Source: Alkalibacterium olivapovliticus (GTDB lineage Bacteria > Bacillota > Bacilli > Lactobacillales > Carnobacteriaceae_A). Taken from it: DNA of 64,000 nt. The stretch spans positions 162,050 through 226,049 of the forward strand of contig NZ_PVTO01000001.1 of the NCBI RefSeq assembly GCF_003003275.1. Reading direction: 5' to 3'. This document shows positions 1-7,626 of this stretch, piece after piece; positions within the stretch are counted from its first letter, which is position 1; every line of letters starts with the position of its first letter. The notes under the pieces were generated by a model. That model saw only the letters and a program-made list of their open reading frames with translations, was not told the origin of the DNA and searched no databases. The translations under genes were made by a program, and so were the position numbers.

Positions 1-1551
1 ATCTTCACGAGTCAGAGTCGGTATTTTAGCCAGATCTTCCGCTTTATCAGGGGTTTCCTGTCGGTCGATCAGTTTCTGTGTTTTATCGACAATAGCCTGA
101 AGCTCTTCTTCTGAAAGGCCGGCTTTATAGTCCTGCAGTTTCTCCAGAGTCTGTGCTTCCAGTTTATCACTCTTACCAGGTTCAGCCTTGAGTGCAATTT
201 CCACTCGCAGAGGATTGTTCAGCAGTTTTCGTTCGATCAGTTTTTCAAAGTAACCGAATTCTGACAAGTCTGCCAGCTCATCCAGATATTTAGAGAACTG
301 TAAACGGTCATAAGGCGCTTTGTCATATAACCATGTGCTCAATGCATTGATGGCATATATCACACCGCGTGGATTGTCTTCAGAAATAACGGCTTCTTTC
401 GTCTGGAAAATGATTTTGTTCAAAGCTGCCTGGATTAAGTCTTTATCTAACCCATTTTCAACAATTGAGCTCAATGTTTCTTCAACCACTTTTTTGAAGC
501 GGTCCAGATTTTTAGAGTCAGCATATTTTGCTGTAATGACAAAAGCAGTCGGGTAACCAATATCTGCCACATCACTTTCGATGTCGCCACCGATTTCAGC
601 ATCCAGTAGTGCTTTTTGAAGAGGGGCCTGGTTATGGCCGAATAAGATTTCATCCAGTACTTTCATACCATAATTATCAAGGGCATCTTCAGGTTCCAGT
701 ACATGCCAGCCTAAAGCCAGGTAATCTTTTCCTTCAGGGTCATCGCCTTCTGTAATTGAATAGGTGTCTTCAAACCGGCCATTTTTCGGTTCAGGGATAG
801 CAACGGTCAGGTCGATCGTTTCCCCTTTGCCCATGCCGTCGAAGTAACTCTCCAGTTCGTTAAACACTTTCGTCTGGTCGATGTCTCCGTACAGTATCGT
901 CAAAGAATTGCTCGGATGGTAATATTTTTTATGGAAATCCAGAAACTCTTCTTGTGTCAGGCTTGGGATAGCTTTAGGTGCTCCACCTGAATTATACTGA
1001 TAAATCGTCTCCGGGTATAACTGACTGGATAAGTGATCATACAGCTGGCTTTCCGGTGAGGCAGTCGCCCCTTTCATTTCATTGTAAACGACCCCTTTAT
1101 AAATCAGGTCATCTTCAGTGTTTTCCAGATGATAGTGCCAGCCTTCCTGTTCCAATATCTGTGCATCTGTGTATAATTTAGGGCTGAAAACAGCATCTAA
1201 ATAGACGCCTGCTAAATGCATGAAATCTTTTTCGTTAGTGGATGCGACGGGGTAAATCGTTTTATCCGAAAATGTCATGGCATTTACGAACGTATTAAGT
1301 GAGCCTTTGATCAGTTCAACAAAAGGCTCTTTAGATGGATATTTCTCGGAACCGTTTAACACCGAGTGCTCGAGAATATGCGCGATCCCATTATCATTGT
1401 AAGGCGGTGTTTTGAATCCGATCGTGAACGCTTTGTTCTGATCATCATTAGCTAAATGAAGCACTTGTGCCCCGGTTTCTTCATGTTCATACAAGGACCC
1501 GACTGACTGGATATCAGGGAGATCCTGTGTTTCTATTTTTTTAAATGTCAT
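1..1551 (-). CDS. M16C zinc metallopeptidase (presequence-protease/insulinase type), C-terminal part outside window
   Basis: The first 517 codons of a long reading frame that runs off the left edge; family members are about 970 aa, so roughly half is visible. The start ATG follows AAGGAGAATT. The inverted zinc motif HxxEH is seen as HILEH at residues 58-62, and a downstream NEMKGA segment supplies the expected third ligand glutamate. M16C enzymes form a closed two-half chamber that degrades short unfolded peptides in the cytoplasm. There is no signal peptide. No partner subunit gene is visible on this side. The family call is firm; the physiological substrate cannot be read from sequence. Confidence 0.93.
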   Translation of the reverse strand, partial: MTFKKIETQDLPDIQSVGSLYEHEETGAQVLHLANDDQNKAFTIGFKTPPYNDNGIAHILEHSVLNGSEKYPSKEPFVELIKGSLNTFVNAMTFSDKTIYPVASTNEKDFMHLAGVYLDAVFSPKLYTDAQILEQEGWHYHLENTEDDLIYKGVVYNEMKGATASPESQLYDHLSSQLYPETIYQYNSGGAPKAIPSLTQEEFLDFHKKYYHPSNSLTILYGDIDQTKVFNELESYFDGMGKGETIDLTVAIPEPKNGRFEDTYSITEGDDPEGKDYLALGWHVLEPEDALDNYGMKVLDEILFGHNQAPLQKALLDAEIGGDIESDVADIGYPTAFVITAKYADSKNLDRFKKVVEETLSSIVENGLDKDLIQAALNKIIFQTKEAVISEDNPRGVIYAINALSTWLYDKAPYDRLQFSKYLDELADLSEFGYFEKLIERKLLNNPLRVEIALKAEPGKSDKLEAQTLEKLQDYKAGLSEEELQAIVDKTQKLIDRQETPDKAEDLAKIPTLTRED

Positions 1552-1677
1552 ACAATTCTCCTTTAAATCACATTATTTTGTCATGTAACTCTATTGTACA
1601 TGATTCTTATAATTATTCCTATATTATGGATCATTAATTTATAATTAAATATGTTATAAAGAGTGAGTTGTCACTTT

Positions 1678-2697
1678 TTACATCAACGTGAGGGCTACTA
1701 GTCCGATGTAACTCAAAAACGTAATCAGGACACTCAACATGGTGCCGATTACGAAATACTCGGAAAAATAAGGGTCATCCGCAATCAGTTTATATCGTGC
1801 AAATGCTTTGATTGAGAGGATCGCTACAACTGACAGCAGACTGCCATATAGAAATGACAGGAAAATAAGGATCCGCTCAAGATTGCCAATCATCGCCCCT
1901 GCCCCTTTGAATCCGGATTCCTGTCTGATTGTATCCTCTTGGCGGTAGGATGAGTCGGTCAACTTCCGCTCGTTCCCTTTTGGATCATACTGAACACTCA
2001 GCGTTCGAATGATCAAATTGGCCGGTCGCATCAGGAGGATCAGAATAAAGGCGGAATGGATAAACGTTTCATAAGGCAGACGATTCTGAAGAGAAATCAG
2101 AGTGCCTGGTCCAGTATCAACCACTGAGAGTATTGAAATCTTCAATTGAGAGATAAAGAGCAACAGTGCACTTAACACAACATAAGACGTGATTGTCTGA
2201 AAAACGCGTCTTTTATTGTCTTTGATCCAGGTCACTGAGGTCGTGGATTTAAGTAGCAGTAACCCTGTACTGATGATGACAAAGAATACTTGCGTCAGGG
2301 GTTGTGTCCAGTTAAACAGAAACTGATCGAGCAGACTGATCCAGAATACAAACAGCATCTGATGCAGCAAAAAGGCGACAATCTGTCCATTATTTTTATA
2401 AAATGTCTGCAAGGCATGCGTCGTATTATACTGAATCGTGCTGCTTAAAAACAGATCGATGGGATGCATAATGTATTTCCTGAATAAAGCATGTCCCAGC
2501 ACCAACCCGACACTGATCGACAGCCATGCCAGATACCGGTCTGGTTCGATTAGTCCGAAGATGACCAGGCTGGTGAAGAAAATCCCCCAGGCGTACTGAG
2601 AATGCCCGTCCGAATTTCTGGAGTTAGCCAGGAACGTTGGGTAGCGTGTGAAATAAAAATAACCGACAATGTGGGCGATGAGCGCTTCAATGATCAA
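1678..2697 (-). CDS. DUF3307-type integral membrane protein
   Basis: A 339-aa protein with about eight to ten hydrophobic helices spread over its length and one soluble loop near residues 235-265, rich in charged residues. The N-terminus (MIIEALIAHIVGYFYF) resembles DUF3307 proteins, which often sit beside SatD genes. It overlaps the end of the upstream satD-like gene by 11 bp, so the two are translationally coupled. Its function is unknown; I infer only that it acts with the SatD-like protein at the membrane. Confidence 0.75.
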   Translation of the reverse strand: MIIEALIAHIVGYFYFTRYPTFLANSRNSDGHSQYAWGIFFTSLVIFGLIEPDRYLAWLSISVGLVLGHALFRKYIMHPIDLFLSSTIQYNTTHALQTFYKNNGQIVAFLLHQMLFVFWISLLDQFLFNWTQPLTQVFFVIISTGLLLLKSTTSVTWIKDNKRRVFQTITSYVVLSALLLFISQLKISILSVVDTGPGTLISLQNRLPYETFIHSAFILILLMRPANLIIRTLSVQYDPKGNERKLTDSSYRQEDTIRQESGFKGAGAMIGNLERILIFLSFLYGSLLSVVAILSIKAFARYKLIADDPYFSEYFVIGTMLSVLITFLSYIGLVALTLM

Positions 2698-3406
2698 GTT
2701 GTCGTCTCCGTTCTTCTATTTTCTCTGCGAGTAAGCGTCTGGAATGGGTATACTGCTTAATGTGAGTGGATATGAGTCGTTTGCTGACGGTCTGCTCACT
2801 GATGGATTGATTTAAATACGCCTTCATAGCAGACTTGATCAGCTGGTTAGTCAGTTCATCGTATCCGCAGGTGTTCAATACAATAAACGCTGTTTCCTTC
2901 TGAGATGTCGTCCAGTCGTTTCGGATGACATTCTGCAGACGAATGACACTGTTAAAAAAGTCATCTGTTTCATGAGCAGTAGAAATTTTTTCATTCAGCT
3001 GCCCATAATCATCATACTGATGGACAGATTCAATAGCTTCTCTGGCATACCAGTAAGCCGGTCCATCCGTTCCAATACTAATTTTCCGGTTTTTTATAGG
3101 GGTGCTCAGCCTACCGAGCCCTATCCCCCACCTTAACGTCACTTCTTCCCCCCATTGTTTTTTCGTCTGGAGCTGAAAATCGAGTGAGATGAGATCGATG
3201 ATCAGAAAAGCTGTCTCGATTGAGCCCACGATGCCCTGAAATTCGTCCCCTAAAGTGATGGTCAAGTTCGATTCGATGTCCGCTTCAAAACGCTGATTAA
3301 TGTCCGACAGGATGGAGACCAGTATATCCTGAATTTGAGCTCGTTTGGTCATTTTCTTCGAGGCAATGATATCCGCTATCAAGGCAATGCTTAGTTCATC
3401 AGTCAT
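2687..3406 (-). CDS. SatD family protein
   Basis: A 239-aa soluble protein. The N-terminus (ALIADIIASKKM) and the LGDEFQG segment near residue 52 match the SatD family, named after the sat operon of Streptococcus mutans, whose biochemical role is not established. The LGDEFQG region is reminiscent of nucleotide cyclase-like folds, which is weak inference. Start ATG follows AAGGAGGGAACTGA. It is first in a two-gene operon with the overlapping membrane-protein gene. An operator-like inverted repeat lies just upstream at 3430-3470. Confidence 0.75.
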   Translation of the reverse strand: MTDELSIALIADIIASKKMTKRAQIQDILVSILSDINQRFEADIESNLTITLGDEFQGIVGSIETAFLIIDLISLDFQLQTKKQWGEEVTLRWGIGLGRLSTPIKNRKISIGTDGPAYWYAREAIESVHQYDDYGQLNEKISTAHETDDFFNSVIRLQNVIRNDWTTSQKETAFIVLNTCGYDELTNQLIKSAMKAYLNQSISEQTVSKRLISTHIKQYTHSRRLLAEKIEERRRQLDH

Positions 3407-3429
3407 TCAGTTCCCTCCTTTACTGTTTA

Positions 3430-3470
3430 GTCAGTATAACCCTTATTTAGTTGATTATCAAATATCAACC
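3430..3470. repeat. Intergenic repeat copy 1, with GTTGAT/ATCAAC inverted repeat
   Basis: An approximately 40-bp element beginning GTCAG and ending ATCAACC that recurs in diverged form at 4902-4941. Both copies share the order GTCAG, ATAACCC, TATTT, GTTGATTA and TCAACC. The internal arms GTTGAT and ATCAAC can pair. It lies upstream of satD and of the divergent dehydrogenase gene, so it could be an operator. Confidence 0.45.
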
Positions 3471-3548
3471 ATAAAATGGGGATTAAAAATGTTGTGCTGT
3501 TTCAATATGAATGCTCTTGACCGATTTATGTTAGGCAAGTGTTAATAA

Positions 3549-3577
3549 TAGAAAGTGTTAAGGCCTATTGCTATAAT
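3549..3577 (+). promoter_or_regulatory. Candidate promoter of the dehydrogenase gene
   Basis: An extended -10 element TGCTATAAT with the hexamer at 3572-3577 and a poor -35, TAGAAA, 17 bp upstream. Position and direction fit the gene starting at 3633. Confidence 0.5.
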
Positions 3578-3632
3578 TTAAGTGTTCAAAGTGAAAGCTG
3601 TGAACCAAATTTTAATGAGGAGACGATCAGAA

Positions 3633-4526
3633 ATGTCAGATTCATACTTAACGGATCCACGTACGAAGTATTTTAATCAGAAATTTCCGGAACAGGAACA
3701 GGAGACCCCTGCCCTGCAGCACAAAATGGATCCTCAGCCCTATTCAGGCGAGCAATCCTATAAAGGAAGCAACCGATTAGAAGGACGGAATGCATTGGTG
3801 ACTGGAGGCGATTCTGGTATCGGTCGTGCAGCAGCTATTGCATTTGCCCGTGAAGGCGCCAATGTAGCGATTCAGTATTTCCCAGGTGAAGAAGATGATG
3901 CCAATGCGGTAAAAGACCTGATTGAAAAAGAAGGACGAAAAGCAGTTACGCTTCCTTATGACTTGCGGGAAGATAATGCCGGTACTGAAGTGGTTGAAAA
4001 AGCAGCAGAGGCACTGGGTGCTCTCGATATCCTTGTACTGAATGCTGCACAGCAGATTGCTCAGCCCTCTCTTGAAGATTTATCCATGAAACAGGTAAAC
4101 GATACATTTAAAGTGAACATCATCAGTTACTTTGAGAGCGTGAAAGCAGCTGAGAAGTACCTCAAACCTGGCAGTGCGATTATTACGACAAGCTCTGTCC
4201 AATCCTTCTCGCCAAGCACAAGCCTGCTGGACTACGCAGCGACCAATGGGGCAGTCAGTAACTTTACGGTAGCCTTAGCACAGTATTTCGGACCGAAAGG
4301 CGTTCGTGTCAACGGAGTAGCTCCAGGACCTGTCTGGACTCCTTTGCAGCTGGATAATGGTAAACTAGATGGCGATATCCCTGAGTTCGGTCAGAACACG
4401 CCACTCGGACGTGCCGCCCAGCCTGTTGAACTGGCCCCTGTCTATGTCTTCTTAGCATCAGACGATGCCAGTTATGTATCCGGTCAAATTTATGGCGTAA
4501 CCGGCGGAAAACCGATCGATTTATAA
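3633..4526 (+). CDS. Short-chain dehydrogenase/reductase, general-stress-protein-39 type, with altered active site
   Basis: A 297-aa SDR. The start is placed at the ATG after GAGGAGACGATC, which gives MSDSYLTDPRTK and the long N-terminal extension typical of the YdaD/GSP39 group. The dinucleotide motif TGGDSGIG and the C-terminal ASYVSGQIYGV(T)GG segment are present. The YxxxK catalytic motif reads Y201-A-A-T-N205, so the conserved lysine is replaced by asparagine, and the usual NNAG reads LNAA. This may abolish or change oxidoreductase activity. The gene is monocistronic, with a hairpin terminator after it. Confidence 0.9.
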   Translation: MSDSYLTDPRTKYFNQKFPEQEQETPALQHKMDPQPYSGEQSYKGSNRLEGRNALVTGGDSGIGRAAAIAFAREGANVAIQYFPGEEDDANAVKDLIEKEGRKAVTLPYDLREDNAGTEVVEKAAEALGALDILVLNAAQQIAQPSLEDLSMKQVNDTFKVNIISYFESVKAAEKYLKPGSAIITTSSVQSFSPSTSLLDYAATNGAVSNFTVALAQYFGPKGVRVNGVAPGPVWTPLQLDNGKLDGDIPEFGQNTPLGRAAQPVELAPVYVFLASDDASYVSGQIYGVTGGKPIDL

Positions 4527-4568
4527 AACCGACTAGTTAGAGTGAAGCCTAAAAAGAGTAACTGATAT

Positions 4569-4625
4569 CCCTTGCAGGTTAGATTGCCACCGCGCAGTTC
4601 TTATCTGCAGGGGGTATTTTGTTTT
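4569..4625 (+). terminator. Terminator after dehydrogenase gene
   Basis: Arms CCCTTGCAG (4569-4577) and CTGCAGGGG (4605-4613) pair with one wobble and are followed by TATTTTGTTTT. Confidence 0.55.
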
Positions 4626-4993
4626 GTCTGTCAAATGAGACCGTTACAGTAGATAAATGGCCATTATCTTCAGGAGTTCATAAAGGTAGTCAATCAACTT
4701 CTTAAGTTTGGACACTTTCTAAAGAAGTTGATCAGCTTTTTGGCTAAACTTCTGGGATTAGAACATGAATCGTAAGAAGTATTCAAATTAGACAACCAAA
4801 CTCCTTACGATAAGCAATAACCTATTTAGGTAAGCGACCTAAATTTAGTTGACTGCTATGAAGAATCGTTTACTTTTCAGAAACTGGTAATACTATAAAG
4901 TGTCAGATAACCCATATTTGGTTGATTAGTCTATTTCAACCTTATTTAGTTTAATCTATAACTAATGTATGCTGGGTCCCTTCCCAAATAGAA
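4626..4993. other. Gene-free interval with hairpins and repeat copy 2
   Basis: No convincing reading frame. It contains a perfect 11-bp inverted repeat, ATCAACTTCTT at 4693-4703 with AAGAAGTTGAT at 4722-4732. It also holds the second copy (4902-4941) of the element at 3430-3470, here with arms GGTTGA and TCAACC. I cannot assign a function. Confidence 0.5.
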
Positions 4994-5027
4994 AGACTCT
5001 GTAGACTGATCACAGTCTACAGAGTCT
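4994..5027 (-). terminator. Terminator of the OsmC operon
   Basis: A perfect 15-bp stem around the loop ATCA (inner arms GTAGACTG and CAGTCTAC), just beyond the stop of the OsmC gene. On the minus strand it is followed by TTTCTATTT. Confidence 0.8.
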
Positions 5028-5043
5028 TATATTATGTGTTCAG

Positions 5044-5466
5044 TTAATGTTCATACGGCACTACACTGATGACTATAGTATCAGCACCTTGTGTCAACTT
5101 GGAGACTGGGCATCGTTTTTCAGCAGATTTTACAATGGATTCTGCCTGTTCCATTTCCGTGTCTTCAATAGCAGCAAAGAGATAGACCTGAAAATAAAAG
5201 CCAACACCATCTTCTTCTCGTCTCAGCTGAACCTTGGCAGACACCTTGCTTCTCTTTTGAAACCCTCTGGCTTTAAGCAGTGACTCAATCGTCGCATTCA
5301 GGCACGTTGTCAGTGCTAAACCAAACAACTCTTCCGGATTGGTACCGGAAGAGTCGTTTAATGGATGAGAGGTTTCAACGGACAAGGCACCCGGGCCTTC
5401 CACATAAGCGGTGCCGTTGACACCATCTGTATTGTGAATAGTGGCTTCAAATAGAGCGTTATCCAT
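5044..5466 (-). CDS. OsmC/Ohr family peroxiredoxin-like protein
   Basis: A 140-aa protein of normal OsmC/Ohr length. Two conserved cysteines are visible, in LTTCLNAT near residue 54 and KRCPVSKL near residue 119; in the family these form the thiol pair that reduces organic hydroperoxides in the cytoplasm. The substrate (organic peroxide) is inferred from family. It lies 17 bp downstream of the 161-aa gene in the same orientation, so the two form an operon with a shared terminator. Confidence 0.88.
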   Translation of the reverse strand: MDNALFEATIHNTDGVNGTAYVEGPGALSVETSHPLNDSSGTNPEELFGLALTTCLNATIESLLKARGFQKRSKVSAKVQLRREEDGVGFYFQVYLFAAIEDTEMEQAESIVKSAEKRCPVSKLTQGADTIVISVVPYEH

Positions 5467-5483
5467 ATTAATCCCCTCGTTTC

Positions 5484-5969
5484 TTAGCTTTTACGCTGAG
5501 TCATGTCCAGGCCTTCAATTTTTTCAAGTTCAGGTAGTAAAGCATTCAGGATACGGCCACCAAAGACGAAAACGTCCATCATAGGTTTCACGTCGTGTCC
5601 AGTAATACCCAAGTGACGCATGATGATTTCACCATCACCAGAAATAACAAAACGGTAATAGCCTGAACGCATCGCATTGATTTCATTTAATTCCGTTACG
5701 ATTTCAGGCAGTTTATTGCGATCCGTCACGTATCCAATTTTATTGTAAGTGATCTGATAGTTTGCACGTTCAACATCAGCTTCATGAATAATCACACCAC
5801 AAGCTACAGCTTTCGTTTTATTGACACGTAATGCTGTCTGGAAAACGATTTGTTTCTGTTTAACTTCTTCGCCGTCTTTTTTACGTATAGGCGCTTCAAT
5901 TTCCTTAGATTTGAATTGAATTTTCTTTTCTTGTGCTAAATGTTGAAAGTTTTCAGTAATTACGCTCAT
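5484..5969 (-). CDS. Conserved protein of unknown function, possibly YbjN/secretion-chaperone fold
   Basis: A 161-aa soluble acidic protein. The start MSVITEN is chosen because GGAGGA lies seven bases before it; an upstream in-frame ATG would overlap that ribosome site. No catalytic motif is recognised. The mixed alpha-beta pattern, with a central ISGDGEIIMRHLG strand-turn-strand and a C-terminal amphipathic helix, recalls YbjN-like proteins, but that is a guess. It is first in an operon with the OsmC gene, which hints at a role in redox or stress responses. Confidence 0.7.
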   Translation of the reverse strand: MSVITENFQHLAQEKKIQFKSKEIEAPIRKKDGEEVKQKQIVFQTALRVNKTKAVACGVIIHEADVERANYQITYNKIGYVTDRNKLPEIVTELNEINAMRSGYYRFVISGDGEIIMRHLGITGHDVKPMMDVFVFGGRILNALLPELEKIEGLDMTQRKS

Positions 5970-6003
5970 ATTAAAATCCTCCATATAGTCATTTGTGATA
6001 TTG

Positions 6004-6016
6004 TTGTGTCACACAA
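6004..6016. promoter_or_regulatory. Palindromic operator-like site
   Basis: A perfect palindrome TTGTGTCACACAA in the leader of the 161-aa/OsmC operon. The TTGTG/CACAA half sites resemble redox-type (Rex or Fnr-like) operators, but the spacing does not match a consensus I am sure of. Confidence 0.4.
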
Positions 6017-6195
6017 GGGTAATTATAACATAAAACGCTTACTACTAACAGTGAACTGGGGAAAAATTAAATACACTGCTTTATAAGACAGCTTAACAGA
6101 CTCCAGTAAAGGTGATGGAAAATTGACGAAATGCTGGTTAAATGGGTGATTTAGTACCACACTAAAAAGAGTCAGGTTTCCCACCCGTTTATCGA

Positions 6196-7263
6196 TTAGC
6201 GGTTTTTATATGCCTGCTTACTTGCTTTAGAAATGGATTTCCATTTGTCTTTTTCCTGACGCATCACTTTCTCGTTCTCTTTTCGTTCAACATAAGCCAA
6301 TTCTTTTTGGAGCTTAAGGTAACTATTATAGCGATCCTGTGTTAGAGTTCCCTCACTTAGTGCCCCTTTTACGGCACATCCCGGTTCAGTGTCATGCCTG
6401 CAGTCATTAAATCGACAATTGAAGATCAACTGGTCAACATCAGTAAAGCTTTCAGCTAAACCTGTGCTATTTTCTTGCTTCCACAGTTGGAATTCGCGCA
6501 TTCCTGGCGTATCAATCAGAATACCACCTTCAGGAAGCAGAATAAGCTCACGGTGAGTGGTCGTGTGTTTCCCCTTACTGTCATCTTCTCTAATCGTATT
6601 TATTTTCATTCTATCCGTATTCAGCAAGGAATTAACAAGTGTCGACTTCCCTACCCCTGATGATCCTAAAAGGGCAGCTGTGAGATTAGGCTGCAGCAGA
6701 CTACTGACAGCCGCTATGTTTTCACCTGTTTCATTACTGACAAAATACAGGGGAACTCCGAATGCGATTTGGTCAATTTCAATCTCCATTTCCAGTCGTT
6801 TCGATTCATCAATCAGATCTGATTTGGTCAGCAGTATAATAGGCTTTGATCCAGAATCCCAGGCTGCAATTAGATACCGCTCTAACCGTCTGATATTAAA
6901 GTCCTCATTACAGCTCATAACTAGAAATGCAAAATGGATATTGGCTGCAATCACCTGAGCTTTTGTCTCAATTCCCGCTGTGTTTCTTTTAAATACTGAA
7001 CTGCGTTTAATCGTATGTCGTATGATGCCCCGCTCTTCACCCGGCAGCTGCTCCACACCTACCCAATCCCCTACTGCAGGATAATCGAAAGTAGGGGCAT
7101 AGTGATAGGAGCCCGGCAAGGTACATAACCACTCGCCCTTTTCAGTCATGACTTTTGACCAGTCGCGAGATTGCGTTATCAAACGTCCGATTACGCCATT
7201 TTCAGTTTTAATTGTGTTCCATTCCTGTTGTAACTCTGAGTCCCATCCAAACTGTTCTAACAT
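6196..7263 (-). CDS. rsgA: Ribosome small-subunit-dependent GTPase A (RsgA family)
   Basis: A 355-aa circularly permuted GTPase. Domains in order: an N-terminal OB fold (about 1-95), a G domain with the permuted motif order (TKSD near 147, P-loop GSSGVGKST near 202, DTPGM near 253), and a C-terminal zinc-binding segment with C-x5-C-x-H-x5-C spacing near 283-296. The family releases or matures the 30S subunit late in assembly. At 355 aa it is longer than the usual ~295-aa RsgA, so it may be a second, specialised copy. It is preceded by a leader peptide and a terminator/antiterminator pair, so expression is probably controlled by translation state. Confidence 0.93.
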   Translation of the reverse strand: MLEQFGWDSELQQEWNTIKTENGVIGRLITQSRDWSKVMTEKGEWLCTLPGSYHYAPTFDYPAVGDWVGVEQLPGEERGIIRHTIKRSSVFKRNTAGIETKAQVIAANIHFAFLVMSCNEDFNIRRLERYLIAAWDSGSKPIILLTKSDLIDESKRLEMEIEIDQIAFGVPLYFVSNETGENIAAVSSLLQPNLTAALLGSSGVGKSTLVNSLLNTDRMKINTIREDDSKGKHTTTHRELILLPEGGILIDTPGMREFQLWKQENSTGLAESFTDVDQLIFNCRFNDCRHDTEPGCAVKGALSEGTLTQDRYNSYLKLQKELAYVERKENEKVMRQEKDKWKSISKASKQAYKNR

Positions 7264-7296
7264 TACTATTTAGCCTCCATTTATTTAGTGCATAAT

Positions 7297-7330
7297 AAAA
7301 AACCGTCAACTTGTTTGAAAGTCCACGGTT
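7297..7330 (-). terminator. Attenuator terminator ahead of rsgA
   Basis: On the minus strand, AACCGTGGACTT pairs with AAGTTGACGGTT (12 bp, one G-G mismatch, one wobble) and is followed by a run of six T. Its 5' arm and loop (7313-7326) are also exactly complementary, with one wobble, to 7391-7404 inside the leader peptide ORF. Terminator and antiterminator are therefore mutually exclusive. Confidence 0.8.
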
Positions 7331-7357
7331 CTGCACACACTGAATAAACAATACGCT

Positions 7358-7444
7358 CTATTTTGAAGGCGTAAAGAACAGAGTGAGTCTATGGACTTTC
7401 AAACATGATAAAACATCTGCAATTACGATTGATACATTAGCCAT
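7358..7444 (-). CDS. 28-codon leader peptide upstream of rsgA
   Basis: A small ORF starting MANVSIVIADVL and ending FFTPSK, preceded by AGGGGTGTG and lying 30-60 nt downstream of a near-consensus promoter. The antiterminator strand occupies codons about 14-18. A ribosome translating through it would expose the terminator, whereas a ribosome stalled earlier would allow read-through into rsgA. The peptide has no recognised relative. The coding call rests on the ribosome site and on its placement within the hairpin system. Confidence 0.65.
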   Translation of the reverse strand: MANVSIVIADVLSCLKVHRLTLFFTPSK

Positions 7445-7479
7445 AAACATCACACCCCTATTCTTTACTTGATACCCTC

Positions 7480-7507
7480 ATTATAGGGCGTTGCTGAAAA
7501 AAGTCAA
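7480..7507 (-). promoter_or_regulatory. Promoter of the leader peptide-rsgA transcript
   Basis: TTGACT, 16 bp, TATAAT on the minus strand; the predicted start lies about 30 nt before the leader ATG. Confidence 0.8.
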
Positions 7508-7626
7508 CCACTCATACTAATGCCATTAACTGTGCTGCAAGTAACATTTTTTGGGCCACTGTACATAGAAACAAGGAAGAAGGTGTTGTATCATTGTGAG
7601 TAACATACTATAGGGGGAATAGATAA

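Noticed and set aside
4626..4993. Insertion sequence relic suggested by the perfect 11-bp inverted repeat
   Set aside because: No transposase fragment in any frame and no target duplication; kept only as a hairpin.
7264..7626. Known riboswitch or T-box for the rsgA leader
   Set aside because: No T-box antiterminator word or recognised aptamer; the hairpins are explained by a leader peptide attenuator.
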